64,000 nt of DNA from Veillonella nakazawae. GTDB taxonomy: Bacteria; Bacillota; Negativicutes; Veillonellales; Veillonellaceae. Location of the stretch: NCBI RefSeq assembly GCF_013393365.1, contig NZ_AP022321.1, positions 1,088,001 to 1,152,000 of the forward strand, given 5' to 3'. Shown piece after piece: positions 43,832 through 53,481 of the stretch; the first letter of the stretch is position 1; each line of letters begins with the position of its first letter. The notes beneath the pieces were generated by a model that was not told the DNA's origin, did not search any database, and worked only from the letters and a program-made list of their open reading frames with translations. The position numbers were made by a program, and so were the translations under genes.

Positions 43832-44446
43832 TTATTCCTTCCCATAAATATGGTGTTCCTCAATATATTCCACCACACATTTTGGCAACATATATCGAAC
43901 TGTTTTACCAGAGTGTAGACGTTCTCGTAAATACGTAGCAGATAATTTCATCTCAGGAACCTCCATAAGATGTATTTTTTCACGTGCTTTAGGGCCTAAA
44001 ATTGCTAATGTTTCGTCAATTGCACTTGATCCATCAGGTCTTGTAGCGCCAATAAAGTGGACCTCATCTAATAATTCCTCAATAAACTTCCACGTTGGTA
44101 ATGCACGAATTGTATCAGTACCAGCGATAAAGTAAAATTCAACATTTGGTCCATAAAGGACCTTAAAATGTTGAATAGTATCAACTGTATACGAAGGGCC
44201 TCCTCGGCGCATCTCTACATCAGAAATCTCAAAATTAGGATTATCTGATACGGCTGCTGCCGTCATAGCATATCGATGACGACTATCTATTACATCATGT
44301 TGTTTGTGAGGCGGAACCTTGGCAGGTACAAAAATTACCTTTTCTAGGTTAAAGCTTTCACAAGCAACCTCAGCAATCATTAGATGCCCTAAATGGATAG
44401 GATTAAATGTTCCACCTATGATTCCTATACGACGTTTCTCTACCAT
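43832..44446 (-). CDS. nadD: Nicotinate-nucleotide adenylyltransferase
   Basis: Adenylylates nicotinate mononucleotide in NAD synthesis. The 204 residues include IIGGTFNPIHLGHLMIAEVA with the GHxxxAE motif, FVPAKVPPHK, and LSATYLRERL near the C-terminus. Its ATG overlaps the stop of the preceding 49-codon gene by 7 bp. Confidence 0.98.
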   Translation of the reverse strand: MVEKRRIGIIGGTFNPIHLGHLMIAEVACESFNLEKVIFVPAKVPPHKQHDVIDSRHRYAMTAAAVSDNPNFEISDVEMRRGGPSYTVDTIQHFKVLYGPNVEFYFIAGTDTIRALPTWKFIEELLDEVHFIGATRPDGSSAIDETLAILGPKAREKIHLMEVPEMKLSATYLRERLHSGKTVRYMLPKCVVEYIEEHHIYGKE

Positions 44447-44589
44447 AATAATGCCACACCCTTAATGACAATGACACAGATAACGATAAACAAGAGCAAT
44501 GCCTTTCCATAGGATATCCATTCGTATCGACCTTTTGGAGTCTGAATATATCTGTAGTATGCCCTTATTAAGTAATATACGGTCTTCAC
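44440..44589 (-). CDS. 49-residue single-pass membrane protein
   Basis: A short frame between proA and nadD. It starts with GTG overlapping the proA stop (GTGA) and ends with TAG 7 bp inside nadD (ATGGTAG), so it fills the gap exactly and would be coupled at both ends. The first 30 residues are rich in Tyr, Arg and Lys (about seven Tyr); residues 30-48 form a clear membrane helix (ALLLFIVICVIVIKGVALLW). GGAG and AAGG lie rather far upstream (12-16 nt), so initiation probably depends on reinitiation. I know no family for it. Real gene is likely but not proven. Confidence 0.6.
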   Translation of the reverse strand: MKTVYYLIRAYYRYIQTPKGRYEWISYGKALLLFIVICVIVIKGVALLW

Positions 44590-45845
44590 TTTCGAACTTG
44601 GCCTTCTCCAAATACAAAGTATTTATAAGATGTTAGTGCTTGTAATCCCATTGGTCCGCGAGCATGAAGCTTTTGGGTGCTAATACCAATTTCCGCACCA
44701 AAACCAAATTCAAAACCATCAGTAAAACGAGTTGATGCATTGTGATACACTGTAGAACAATCTACTAAGTTCATAAATACTTTTGCACGCATTGGTTCAT
44801 CTGTTACTATAGCTTCTGAATGATGTGTAGAATATAAATTCACATGATCGATTGCTTCCTCAAGAGTATCAACAATACGTACATTTAAGTCCATATCATT
44901 ATATTCTGTATTGAAAGAATCATCTGTTAAAGGAATTGTATTACCCATATATTGAGCTACAGCATTATCGCCGTGAATTCGTACCCCATATTCTTGTAAC
45001 GCTACATCAAGACGAGGTAAAAACTCAGCAGCTACAGCTTGATGTACTAATAGAGTCTCCATAGAGTTACATACAGATGGACGCTGTACCTTTGCATTAA
45101 TAGCAATTTCTAACGCCATATCTAGATTGGCATATTCATCGACAAAGGTATGACATACACCACTCCCCGTTTCAATTACAGGAATACTACTTTCATTAAC
45201 AACACGGCGAATGAGTCCTGCTCCACCACGTGGAATAACAACATCAATATATTCACGTTGTTGCAGTAATACGCCAACCATCTCTCGCTCTAGAACCTCC
45301 ACGAGTTGAATCGCATCTGGCGTAATGCCTAGTGTTTCTAAGGTATTGCGCATAATAGACACAATAATTTGGTTAGTATGGAATGCCTCTTTACCACCGC
45401 GCAATATAGTAGCATTTGCAGTTTTTAAACAAAGTACACCAGCATCGATAGTCACATTGGGGCGCGCTTCAAAAATAATACCAATAACACCAAAAGGTAC
45501 TGCTCTTTTTTCTATAGTCAAGCCATTAGGACGTGTAATCGTTTCCATAACAGATCCCACAGGGCTTTCAAGAGTCGCCACTTGACGAACACCTTCTGCC
45601 ATTTGAGCAATACGATTAGGTGTTAATGTTAATCGATCAATCATGGTTTGAGGTACATTATAATCGCCAGATTTATCTAGATCTAATTGATTAGCGGCCA
45701 TAATTTCATCGGTTTGTGCTTCTACAGCATCAGCGATTGCCAATAATGCAGAATCTAATGTACCTTGATCAATTTGAGCCAATTCAAAGGATGCCGCTTT
45801 AGCTCTTTGACCCATATCTTTACAAATTTCTTCATACTGGTTCAT
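44586..45845 (-). CDS. proA: Glutamate-5-semialdehyde dehydrogenase
   Basis: Reduces gamma-glutamyl phosphate with NADPH, second step of proline synthesis. The 419 residues include GVIGIIFEARPNVTIDAG, ILRGGKEAFHTN, PRGGAGLIRRV, and the active-site cysteine in VQRPSVCNSMETLL. It follows proB by 9 bp, giving the expected proBA pair for an unstable intermediate. Confidence 0.98.
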   Translation of the reverse strand: MNQYEEICKDMGQRAKAASFELAQIDQGTLDSALLAIADAVEAQTDEIMAANQLDLDKSGDYNVPQTMIDRLTLTPNRIAQMAEGVRQVATLESPVGSVMETITRPNGLTIEKRAVPFGVIGIIFEARPNVTIDAGVLCLKTANATILRGGKEAFHTNQIIVSIMRNTLETLGITPDAIQLVEVLEREMVGVLLQQREYIDVVIPRGGAGLIRRVVNESSIPVIETGSGVCHTFVDEYANLDMALEIAINAKVQRPSVCNSMETLLVHQAVAAEFLPRLDVALQEYGVRIHGDNAVAQYMGNTIPLTDDSFNTEYNDMDLNVRIVDTLEEAIDHVNLYSTHHSEAIVTDEPMRAKVFMNLVDCSTVYHNASTRFTDGFEFGFGAEIGISTQKLHARGPMGLQALTSYKYFVFGEGQVRK

Positions 45846-45854
45846 AGGATATCC

Positions 45855-46976
45855 TCAATGTAATAAAACTAGATTATTACGATGTACTGCTTCATCATAG
45901 GTTGTATTAATACCTAAAATTTTAGCTATATCATTTGTATTATGACCTTTAATGGCCTTCATATCTTCGATGCCATAGTTAATAAGACCTCGACCGATTT
46001 CTTTACCATCATGGTAAATAGAGATGGTATCACCAGGCCCAAATGCCCCATCTACATCAATAATACCAGCTGGTAAAATGCTAGCACCTTTATCTAATAC
46101 AGCACGAGCGCAACCATCATCAATAGTGATTGATCCTTTTAATCGTTTACCAAAGGCAAGCCAGTGATGTTTTCCTGATAAGCCAGCATCATGTGCTTCA
46201 AAGAGGGTACCAATATTTTCACCCTTACATACGCGACGCACAGAATCCTCCACTTCACCGGATGTAATTACCATAGGTACGCCAGAGTTTGTAGCCATAT
46301 GGGCTGCCTTTATCTTGGTATACATGCCACCTGTACCCATATTAGATCCAGCTCCACCTGCAATAGCATAGGTTTCATCAGTAATTTCGGAAACGACTTC
46401 TATCAATGTTGCATCAGGATTAGTTGCTGGATTAGCTGTATATAATCCTTCAATATCGGATAAGATGATAAGCAAATCAGCATCTACAATGCCTGCAACA
46501 GTAGCAGATAAAGTATCATTATCACCAATTTTAAATTCCTCAATAGCAACTACGTCATTTTCATTGATAATAGGAATAACATTGAGTTGCAATAACGTAT
46601 GTAGTGTATTGCGCAAGTTTAGATAACTATGACGGCCTGTACTATCTTCTTTTGTTAATAGAATTTGACCTACTGTACGACCATATTCACGAAACATACG
46701 CTCATACATATGGATGAGGATACCTTGTCCTACTGCTGCAGCAGCTTGTTTCAAAACAAGGTCTCTAGGTTTTTCTTTAAATCCTAGAGGGGCAAGGCCA
46801 GCTCCCGTTGCACCAGAAGAAACAAGGATAACCTCTTTACCTTGATTAGCTAAATCTGATAATTGGCGTACTAATCTTTCTATGCGCTCTAAGTTTAAAT
46901 GTCCATTAGCATAACATAACGTACTACTGCCTACTTTAACTACTATTCTTTTTGCGTCGATGATAGCACTGCGCAT
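45855..46976 (-). CDS. proB: Glutamate 5-kinase
   Basis: Phosphorylates glutamate; feedback-controlled first step of proline synthesis. The N-terminal amino-acid-kinase domain has VVKVGSSTLC, SSGATGAGLAPLG, NENDVVAIEE and GTGGMYTKIKAA; the C-terminal part is a PUA domain (GCARAVLDKGASILPAGI). The 373 residues match the two-domain form. A 66-bp gap precedes it, with an ATTTTATTATAGT stretch that may hold a -10 box. Confidence 0.98.
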   Translation of the reverse strand: MRSAIIDAKRIVVKVGSSTLCYANGHLNLERIERLVRQLSDLANQGKEVILVSSGATGAGLAPLGFKEKPRDLVLKQAAAAVGQGILIHMYERMFREYGRTVGQILLTKEDSTGRHSYLNLRNTLHTLLQLNVIPIINENDVVAIEEFKIGDNDTLSATVAGIVDADLLIILSDIEGLYTANPATNPDATLIEVVSEITDETYAIAGGAGSNMGTGGMYTKIKAAHMATNSGVPMVITSGEVEDSVRRVCKGENIGTLFEAHDAGLSGKHHWLAFGKRLKGSITIDDGCARAVLDKGASILPAGIIDVDGAFGPGDTISIYHDGKEIGRGLINYGIEDMKAIKGHNTNDIAKILGINTTYDEAVHRNNLVLLH

Positions 46977-47042
46977 AGATTAACCTCCTAGGTCAACAGG
47001 TTATGACGTTCCCACTATAATAAAATTTAGTAATATGACGAT

Positions 47043-47327
47043 TTACTTAGGTAAAATAATTTTAGGTTCTTTTTTAGCTTTATATAAAACACCATTAAAA
47101 CCAATGACTTGGACTAATTCAGCACCTAACATATCGGCTAACTCTTGGAAAATCGTCTTATCTTCAGGGCTATTGTTGTGTAATTTCACCTTGATTAATT
47201 CACGAGCCATTAAGGCTGCGCGAGCACTATCAATAACACTATTTTCTAAACCATTTTTACCAATTTGAACTACTGGTGGCATTGTTGCTGCCAAAGAGCG
47301 TAAATACCGTTTTTGTTTTCCTGTCAT
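47043..47327 (-). CDS. yhbY: YhbY-family CRM-domain RNA-binding protein
   Basis: A 94-residue CRM (KH-like) protein associated with 50S precursors. The motif MTGKQKRYLRSLAATMPPVV, the GxxG-like IGKNGLENSVIDS, and ARELIKVKLHNNS are conserved. It is 8 bp after obgE, in the usual Firmicute order, so a ribosome assembly role is likely. Confidence 0.95.
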   Translation of the reverse strand: MTGKQKRYLRSLAATMPPVVQIGKNGLENSVIDSARAALMARELIKVKLHNNSPEDKTIFQELADMLGAELVQVIGFNGVLYKAKKEPKIILPK

Positions 47328-47335
47328 TATTACTC

Positions 47336-48607
47336 CTACTCTTGGAATGTAAAGCGTTGATCGCCAATCACAACTTCATCACCGTCTTTACAACCTTTTT
47401 CTTTTAATTTAGCATCTAGCTCCATAAAGCGCCAAATGCGTTGGAATCTACGAAGAGATTGATCATCACTTAAATTTGTCATTGCTACTAAACGTTCAAT
47501 ACGTTTACCTGTAATATAGAATGCAGCATCGTCACCACGAGTGATAACGAATTCTACATCTGGTTTTGCTTCGTATACTACTGTATCATCAGTTGCTTCC
47601 GGTTCTGGCTCGTAGTTTTCTACATAGTAGTATGCTCGTTCCATGAGCTCTGGTAAACCTTCACCACTTAATGCATTGATAAGGAAGACTTCGTAGCCTT
47701 TATCTTCAAAATATTTTTTTGTATCAGGAATTGTTGTATCATCAAAGACCATATCAATCTTATTGAGTGCAACAATTTGTTTTTTATTGGCTAATTTTTC
47801 AGAATATTTACGAAGTTCTTCGTTAATAGCATCAAAATCAATTTTTGGATCGCGTCCTTCCATACCAGATACATCAAGGACGTGAATTAAAATGTTAGTC
47901 CGTTCTACGTGACGCAAGAAGTTATGTCCTAGACCAACACCTTCGCTAGCACCTTCAATAAGGCCAGGGATATCAGCTAGTACAAAACTACGGTCCCCAG
48001 AGATTGTTACTACCCCAAGTACAGGTGTCAATGTAGTAAAGTGATAAGCCGCAACCTCTGGTTGAGCTTTAGAAACCTTACGTAAAATACTAGATTTACC
48101 TACAGATGGGTACCCTAATAAACCAACGTCAGCCAATACTTTTAGTTCTAGTTGTAACCAGAACTCTTCACCAGGTTCACCTTTTTCTGCAAATGTCGGT
48201 GCACGGTTAGCACTTGTTTGGAAGCGTGCATTACCACGGCCCCCACGACCACCTTTAGCAATAACAAATGTATCGCCATCGTTAACGAGGTCACAGAAAA
48301 TTTTACCTGTTTCTTCTTCTTTAATTACAGTGCCCAACGGAACCGGGATAATCAGTGGCTCAGAACCGCGACCATGCTTGTTAGAGCTTTCACCATTACC
48401 ACCAGCAGGCGCCTTAAACTGACGTTTATATCTAAAGTCTACAAGAGTATTAATATTCTTGTCCGCTTTAAAAATAACGTCTGCCCCTTTACCACCATCG
48501 CCGCCACTAGGGCCGCCATTTGGCACGTATTTCTCACGGCGGAAGCTAGACATGCCATCCCCACCGTCACCGGCCTTAACAAAGACACGCGCTCTATCTA
48601 TAAACAT
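47336..48607 (-). CDS. obgE: Obg-family GTPase
   Basis: Needed for 50S maturation and stress signalling. The 423 residues contain the glycine-rich Obg fold (GGDGMSSFRREKYVPNGGPS), the G domain with GYPSVGKSS, DIPGLIEGASEG and NKID, and a C-terminal OCT domain (EFVITRGDDAAFYITGKRIE), typical of Gram-positive-type Obg. It lies 17 bp after the ctpA-like gene. Confidence 0.98.
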   Translation of the reverse strand: MFIDRARVFVKAGDGGDGMSSFRREKYVPNGGPSGGDGGKGADVIFKADKNINTLVDFRYKRQFKAPAGGNGESSNKHGRGSEPLIIPVPLGTVIKEEETGKIFCDLVNDGDTFVIAKGGRGGRGNARFQTSANRAPTFAEKGEPGEEFWLQLELKVLADVGLLGYPSVGKSSILRKVSKAQPEVAAYHFTTLTPVLGVVTISGDRSFVLADIPGLIEGASEGVGLGHNFLRHVERTNILIHVLDVSGMEGRDPKIDFDAINEELRKYSEKLANKKQIVALNKIDMVFDDTTIPDTKKYFEDKGYEVFLINALSGEGLPELMERAYYYVENYEPEPEATDDTVVYEAKPDVEFVITRGDDAAFYITGKRIERLVAMTNLSDDQSLRRFQRIWRFMELDAKLKEKGCKDGDEVVIGDQRFTFQE

Positions 48608-48624
48608 ATTTTAACTCCTATGCA

Positions 48625-49764
48625 TTATTGCTGTAATAACTCTAATGCCTTTTTAATTTGAATATCATCTAATGTACTAGATGGATTTACACCTTTTGGT
48701 AGATCAAGCTCTACATCTGGTTTAATACCAATGCCATCAATAACACGGTCATTTGGTGTATGGTATTTAGCTATAGTTACCTTAACGCCTTCATTATCAA
48801 GGCTAGGGTAAATAGTTTGAACTGTACCTTTACCATATGTATTAGTACCTAAAATAGTACCTAGTTTACGGTCTTGAATAGCACCAGCTATAATTTCAGA
48901 TGCACTAGCAGATCCTTTATTAACAAGAACTACTAATGGCATAGCTACTTCTGGGCCATTCGACTTATAAACATCTTTTTTACCAGCTCGATTTTGTACC
49001 GTTACTAGTGTACCTGGAGGCATAATATAGTTAGAAATCTTTTCTGTTGTAGATAACAAACCACCAGGATTATCACGGAGATCTAACACCAGTGCCTTCA
49101 TACCTTGAGATTGCAATTCTTTAAACTGTGTTTCAAAATCATCAGCTGTATTCTCAGCGAATTGACTGATACGAATGTATCCCACTGTACTTGTGAGCAT
49201 TTTACTTTTAACAGTTGGTAACACAATGGATTCACGAGTGATATCAAAGTGCAATGTTTCACCATTGCGCTCTATATCAAGGGCTACAACAGTACCCGCC
49301 TCACCGCGAATTCGAGAGGATGCATCTTCTACAGTAATATCACTTGTGGATTGACCATCGATAGCAATAATATGGTCCCCAGGTTTAATGCCCGCTTTGA
49401 AAGCTGGTTGATCTTCCATAATACTAACTGCATATAAACCTTTATCATCATGCCCAAGAACCATGCCTACACCAGCATAAGTACCAGATGTTTGCATTTT
49501 CATGGACTTAAATTCATCAGCATCTAAATAAACACTATGAGGCTCTCCCAAAGAGCCAATCAAACCTTTTAACATACCATCATAAAGGGTAGCTTTAGAC
49601 ATAGGTGTCATAAAGACTTGACTCGCAGCATAGTAGGCTACAAATAGTCTTGGTAACCCCCAGAATGAACCAGATAGATACCAAAACATGAGCCACATAA
49701 TAACGATGCCAGAGCCTATATATTTCAATAGGCTCCATAACACCGTACGTGTATCAAATTTCAT
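48625..49764 (-). CDS. S41-family C-terminal processing peptidase
   Basis: An exported serine protease of about 379 residues. An N-terminal membrane segment is followed by a PDZ domain (KAGIKPGDHIIAIDGQSTSD) and the S41 core with the catalytic Ser in NKGSASASEIIAGA and Lys in GTNTYGKGTVQT. I start at the ATG at 49764 directly after the M23 gene stop; the longer frame begins with a GTG inside that gene. In Bacillus the related ctpB follows ftsEX, as here, but the substrate in this organism is unknown. Confidence 0.94.
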   Translation of the reverse strand: MKFDTRTVLWSLLKYIGSGIVIMWLMFWYLSGSFWGLPRLFVAYYAASQVFMTPMSKATLYDGMLKGLIGSLGEPHSVYLDADEFKSMKMQTSGTYAGVGMVLGHDDKGLYAVSIMEDQPAFKAGIKPGDHIIAIDGQSTSDITVEDASSRIRGEAGTVVALDIERNGETLHFDITRESIVLPTVKSKMLTSTVGYIRISQFAENTADDFETQFKELQSQGMKALVLDLRDNPGGLLSTTEKISNYIMPPGTLVTVQNRAGKKDVYKSNGPEVAMPLVVLVNKGSASASEIIAGAIQDRKLGTILGTNTYGKGTVQTIYPSLDNEGVKVTIAKYHTPNDRVIDGIGIKPDVELDLPKGVNPSSTLDDIQIKKALELLQQ

Positions 49765-49765
49765 A

Positions 49766-50971
49766 TTATAAATATCCCATAGGATCCACAGGATCCCCAC
49801 TTATACGAACTTCAAAATGTACGTGTGGCCCAGTACTATTACCAGTGCTACCAGCATAGGCTATAACTTGACCTTTAGATACATCTTGTCCTTCAGAGAC
49901 AGCAAGCTCAGAATTATGGCCATAAAGGGTGGACATGCCATTACCATGGTCGATAACTACGGCATAACCATAGCCGCCCATCCAACCAGACCAAACAACG
50001 GTACCACCATCAGCAGCATGAACAGGTGTACCTTCATCAACACCAATATCTATACCAGAATGATAAATCGTTGTTCCCCAAATTGGATGTGTACGATAAC
50101 CATATGGAGAAGTAATTTCACCACTTACAGGCCACCCCAGTTGACCAGAACCTTGCACCCAAGAGTAACTTGGTGCAGACTGTTGAGCTGCTGCTGCGGC
50201 CGCCGCTTCTGCAGCAGCGCGAGCCGCTGCACGTTCCGCTTGACGTGCTTTTAATAGTGCAGTAATTTGAGCGGAAGAAGCATTGAGTTCTTCCACAGCT
50301 TGCATTGCAGTGGCACGATCATTTTGTGCTTTTTGAAGAACGACTTCCCGTTCTTTCTTTTTTTGTTCAATTTCAGCTTGTTTAGCTACTGCTGCCTTTT
50401 CAAGCTCCACTAATTTAGCTCGAGATTGCTCAAGAGCTTGCTTTCGTGCAGCAATTTCAGCACGTTCTTTTTTGATTTCATCGATTAATTTAATGTCAGC
50501 ATCAATAATGCGTTTTAAAATCTCTAGTCGATTTGCAAAATCACTAAAGTCTTTAGAACCAATAACAACATCTAAATAACTTAGACGACCATTGATATAA
50601 ATATCACGTACACGCTTATAAAATACGGACTCACGTCCTTCTAAACGTTTTTGTGCTTCTGCTAGTAACTTTTCATTAACAGTAATATCATTTTCAACGG
50701 CTACACGTTGTTGTTGAATAGACTCTAACTGTTGTTGAGCTTGACGCAATTGCTCTTCAATTTGACGCAACTGTTCAGATACGCTTACAATGACAGTTTC
50801 AGCATCAGCTTTAATAGAGTTTTGTTGATTAACTTGTTGTTGAATTGAATCTAATTGATTCGTTAAATCCTCATCTTCCGCAACAATGTATAGTGGTGTT
50901 CCCAGTACTACTATACCTGTTAAAATTGTTGCCACCAGACGAGATTTGATTGTGTTGTATTTCATAAACAT
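49766..50971 (-). CDS. EnvC-like M23 peptidase with long coiled coil
   Basis: A 401-residue exported protein: signal peptide or anchor (about 1-30), coiled coil (about 35-255) with an Ala-rich linker, and a C-terminal LytM/M23 domain. The zinc ligands are intact (His304 and Asp308 in HSGIDIG; HVHFE with His383 and His385), unlike E. coli EnvC, which has lost them. The layout resembles both EnvC and Bacillus CwlO partners of FtsEX. Its ATG overlaps the ftsX stop (TAATG); an ATG two codons in has better spacing. Confidence 0.93.
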   Translation of the reverse strand: MFMKYNTIKSRLVATILTGIVVLGTPLYIVAEDEDLTNQLDSIQQQVNQQNSIKADAETVIVSVSEQLRQIEEQLRQAQQQLESIQQQRVAVENDITVNEKLLAEAQKRLEGRESVFYKRVRDIYINGRLSYLDVVIGSKDFSDFANRLEILKRIIDADIKLIDEIKKERAEIAARKQALEQSRAKLVELEKAAVAKQAEIEQKKKEREVVLQKAQNDRATAMQAVEELNASSAQITALLKARQAERAAARAAAEAAAAAAAQQSAPSYSWVQGSGQLGWPVSGEITSPYGYRTHPIWGTTIYHSGIDIGVDEGTPVHAADGGTVVWSGWMGGYGYAVVIDHGNGMSTLYGHNSELAVSEGQDVSKGQVIAYAGSTGNSTGPHVHFEVRISGDPVDPMGYL

Positions 50972-51858
50972 TACACCTTCATGTATTGTTTTAAAGAAAT
51001 TGTACTACCAATAGCACCTACTATAATACCGCCAACTAAAATATAGATAGCCACATCATAGAAGAATGGGAACATTGGTACTAATGGGAAGAATGCTAAA
51101 GACTCAGAAACTTCCATAGTAATAAAATGGTAGAATTCACCTACACAAAGAACGGCAATAATAGCTCCAACTAAACCTAATAACATGCCTTCTATCAAGA
51201 ATGGCCAACGGATAAAGCCATTTGTTGCACCTACATATTTCATAATGGCAATTTCTTTACGACGAGCGAACACAGTCAAACGAATTGTATTAGAAATGAT
51301 GAATAATGTAGCTGCTGCTAAGAATGCAATTAATACGATACCACCAATTCTGATAACTTGAGTTATACGGAAGAGTTCTTCCACAATATCTTGACCATAA
51401 TGTGTACTTTCAACACCTTGGAATGTAGTAGCTAATTTAGCTGTGGCCTTAACATCACTAGGATTATCAAAGGTTAATACGTAAGAATTTGGCAATGGAT
51501 TTACATCACCTAGGGCATTTACTAATTGTTGTTGATCACCAAGACGAGCTTTGAATTCCTTCATAGCTTGCTCTTTATTAACAAACTCCAAATGCTTAAG
51601 ATTTGGTATAGCTTTAATTTGCTTACCTACCGCCATAATTTGGTCAGTTGTTAAACCATCTTTTAAATAAATGCTCAATTGAACTTGGTTTTCTAAGCTA
51701 GATGCCATGTTATTCAAATTGATAACACCGCAAAGGAATACACCAAGCATAAATAGAGATAAAGCCACTGTAGAAATAGATGCTAACGTCATAAGACCGT
51801 TACGCTTCATAGATTTGAGGGCTTCTTTAAAAAAGTATTTCAATGTTCTAGGCTTCAT
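50971..51858 (-). CDS. ftsX: Cell-division ABC permease FtsX
   Basis: A four-segment membrane protein that couples FtsE ATPase activity to an external murein hydrolase. About 295 residues: one membrane helix near residue 20-45, an external domain, then three helices after about 165 ([19 protein letters not shown], and two more). I start at the ATG at 51858, with AGAGGTG at 9 nt, rather than the GTG four codons earlier; it overlaps ftsE by 11 bp. Confidence 0.96.
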   Translation of the reverse strand: MKPRTLKYFFKEALKSMKRNGLMTLASISTVALSLFMLGVFLCGVINLNNMASSLENQVQLSIYLKDGLTTDQIMAVGKQIKAIPNLKHLEFVNKEQAMKEFKARLGDQQQLVNALGDVNPLPNSYVLTFDNPSDVKATAKLATTFQGVESTHYGQDIVEELFRITQVIRIGGIVLIAFLAAATLFIISNTIRLTVFARRKEIAIMKYVGATNGFIRWPFLIEGMLLGLVGAIIAVLCVGEFYHFITMEVSESLAFFPLVPMFPFFYDVAIYILVGGIIVGAIGSTISLKQYMKV

Positions 51859-52534
51859 TAATTTCAGCACCTCTCATATTATCACTTAGAACGCGACCAT
51901 CTTTAAGACGAATAACACGTTTATTTAAATACGAAACAAGATCCATATTATGGGTAACCATAATAACAGTTGTACCAAAATTATTGATATGCTTAAACAA
52001 ATCTACAATACCTTTACTTGTATCAGGATCTAGATTACCAGTCGGTTCGTCAGCAATGAGCACAGAAGGTCGATTTACAATGGCGCGGGCAATAGCAACA
52101 CGTTGTTGTTCACCACCAGATAGATCCTCTGGTAAATCATTTGCCTTGTCTGTTAACCCAACAAGCTCTAGTACATGACTTACCTTTTCTTTAATTACCT
52201 TTGGTTTCTCTTCAATTACTTCAAGTGCAAAAGCAATATTTTCTGATACCGTTTTATTTGGTAATAACCGGAAATCTTGGAATACAACACCAAGCTTTCT
52301 ACGTAATTTTGGAATTTTACTACGCTTCATACGCGTAACATCAAAATCATCAACTATAACAGTACCAGCGTCAGGTACTACTTCATGGGTTAATAATTTA
52401 AATAGAGTTGATTTCCCTGCACCGCTATGACCACAAATGAGGACAAATTCGCCGTCATTTATAGTTAAACACACATCGTCTAATGCAACAGAACCATTAT
52501 CATAGACTTTACTAACATTCTTAAATTCAATCAT
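51848..52534 (-). CDS. ftsE: Cell-division ABC ATPase FtsE
   Basis: The 228-residue ATPase has Walker [15 protein letters not shown], the [14 protein letters not shown] signature, Walker [12 protein letters not shown] and the H-loop [22 protein letters not shown] near the start is the typical A-loop region. It is 14 bp after the transketolase gene and overlaps ftsX. Confidence 0.97.
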   Translation of the reverse strand: MIEFKNVSKVYDNGSVALDDVCLTINDGEFVLICGHSGAGKSTLFKLLTHEVVPDAGTVIVDDFDVTRMKRSKIPKLRRKLGVVFQDFRLLPNKTVSENIAFALEVIEEKPKVIKEKVSHVLELVGLTDKANDLPEDLSGGEQQRVAIARAIVNRPSVLIADEPTGNLDPDTSKGIVDLFKHINNFGTTVIMVTHNMDLVSYLNKRVIRLKDGRVLSDNMRGAEINEA

Positions 52535-52548
52535 GGGATCCCCTTTGA

Positions 52549-53481
52549 TTATTTACGAGTGATTACACGTTTTACTGCTTCTACAATGTCTTTTGCTGTT
52601 AAGCCATATTTAGCCATTAATTCTTTTGGTGTACCACTCTCCCCAAATGTATCTCGAACACCAACGAATTCCATAGGTACTGGCTTATTAGCAACAACAA
52701 CTTCAGACACAGCAGAACCTAGGCCACCAATGATATTATGTTCTTCAGCTGTAACAATAGCACCTGTTTCAGTAGCTGCCTTTACGATTGCATCTGCATC
52801 AATTGGTTTGATAGATGCCATATTAATAACGCGTGCAGATACATTAGATTCAGCTAAGGTTTTTGCCGCCTCAACAGCAGGACCAACCAAAGCACCACAA
52901 GCGATAATTGTTACATCAGAACCTTCAACTAAAGTAGTAGATTTACCCGGTACAAAAGTATAACCTTCAGCTGTTACATCATCTACACCAGCACGGCCCA
53001 AGCGAACGTATACAGGACCATCATAGGATGCAGCCCATTCAACTACAGCTTCTGTTTCACGTTCATCCGCAGGTACTACTACTGTCATATTAGGTAGTGT
53101 ACGCATACAAGAAATATCTTCCAAGCTTTGATGTGTAGCACCATCTTCACCTACTGTAATACCCGCATGTGTAGCACAAACTTTTACATTCAATTTTGGA
53201 TAACATACAGCATTGCGAATTTGTTCAAATGCACGACCTGTTGCAAACATTGCAAAGGAAGAAACAAATGGGGTTTTACCAGCTGCTGCAAGTCCAGCAC
53301 CAACAGAAATCAAATTTTGTTCTGCAATACCTACATTAAAGAAACGTTCAGGGCAAACATTTTTAAATGTATCAGTTTTAGTAGATTTTGATAAATCTGC
53401 ATCTAATACGATAATATTTGTATTTTCTTTACCAATGCGAGCTAACGCATTACCATATGCTTCACGTGTTGCTTTACCCAT
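52549..53481 (-). CDS. Transketolase, C-terminal subunit
   Basis: The pyrimidine-binding and C-terminal domains of a split transketolase (310 residues). GIAEQNLISVGAGLAAAGK holds the Glu that activates thiamine diphosphate; GEDGATHQSLEDISCMRTLP and GLGSAVSEVV also fit. It forms the enzyme with the product of the gene upstream, which overlaps it by one base. Together they move two-carbon units in the pentose phosphate pathway, as does rpe elsewhere in the window. Confidence 0.95.
   Translation of the reverse strand: MGKATREAYGNALARIGKENTNIIVLDADLSKSTKTDTFKNVCPERFFNVGIAEQNLISVGAGLAAAGKTPFVSSFAMFATGRAFEQIRNAVCYPKLNVKVCATHAGITVGEDGATHQSLEDISCMRTLPNMTVVVPADERETEAVVEWAASYDGPVYVRLGRAGVDDVTAEGYTFVPGKSTTLVEGSDVTIIACGALVGPAVEAAKTLAESNVSARVINMASIKPIDADAIVKAATETGAIVTAEEHNIIGGLGSAVSEVVVANKPVPMEFVGVRDTFGESGTPKELMAKYGLTAKDIVEAVKRVITRK

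Noticed and set aside
46977..47042. A promoter for proBA in the gap after yhbY
   Set aside because: A TATAGT-like box is present but no acceptable -35 at 16-18 bp, so I did not list it.
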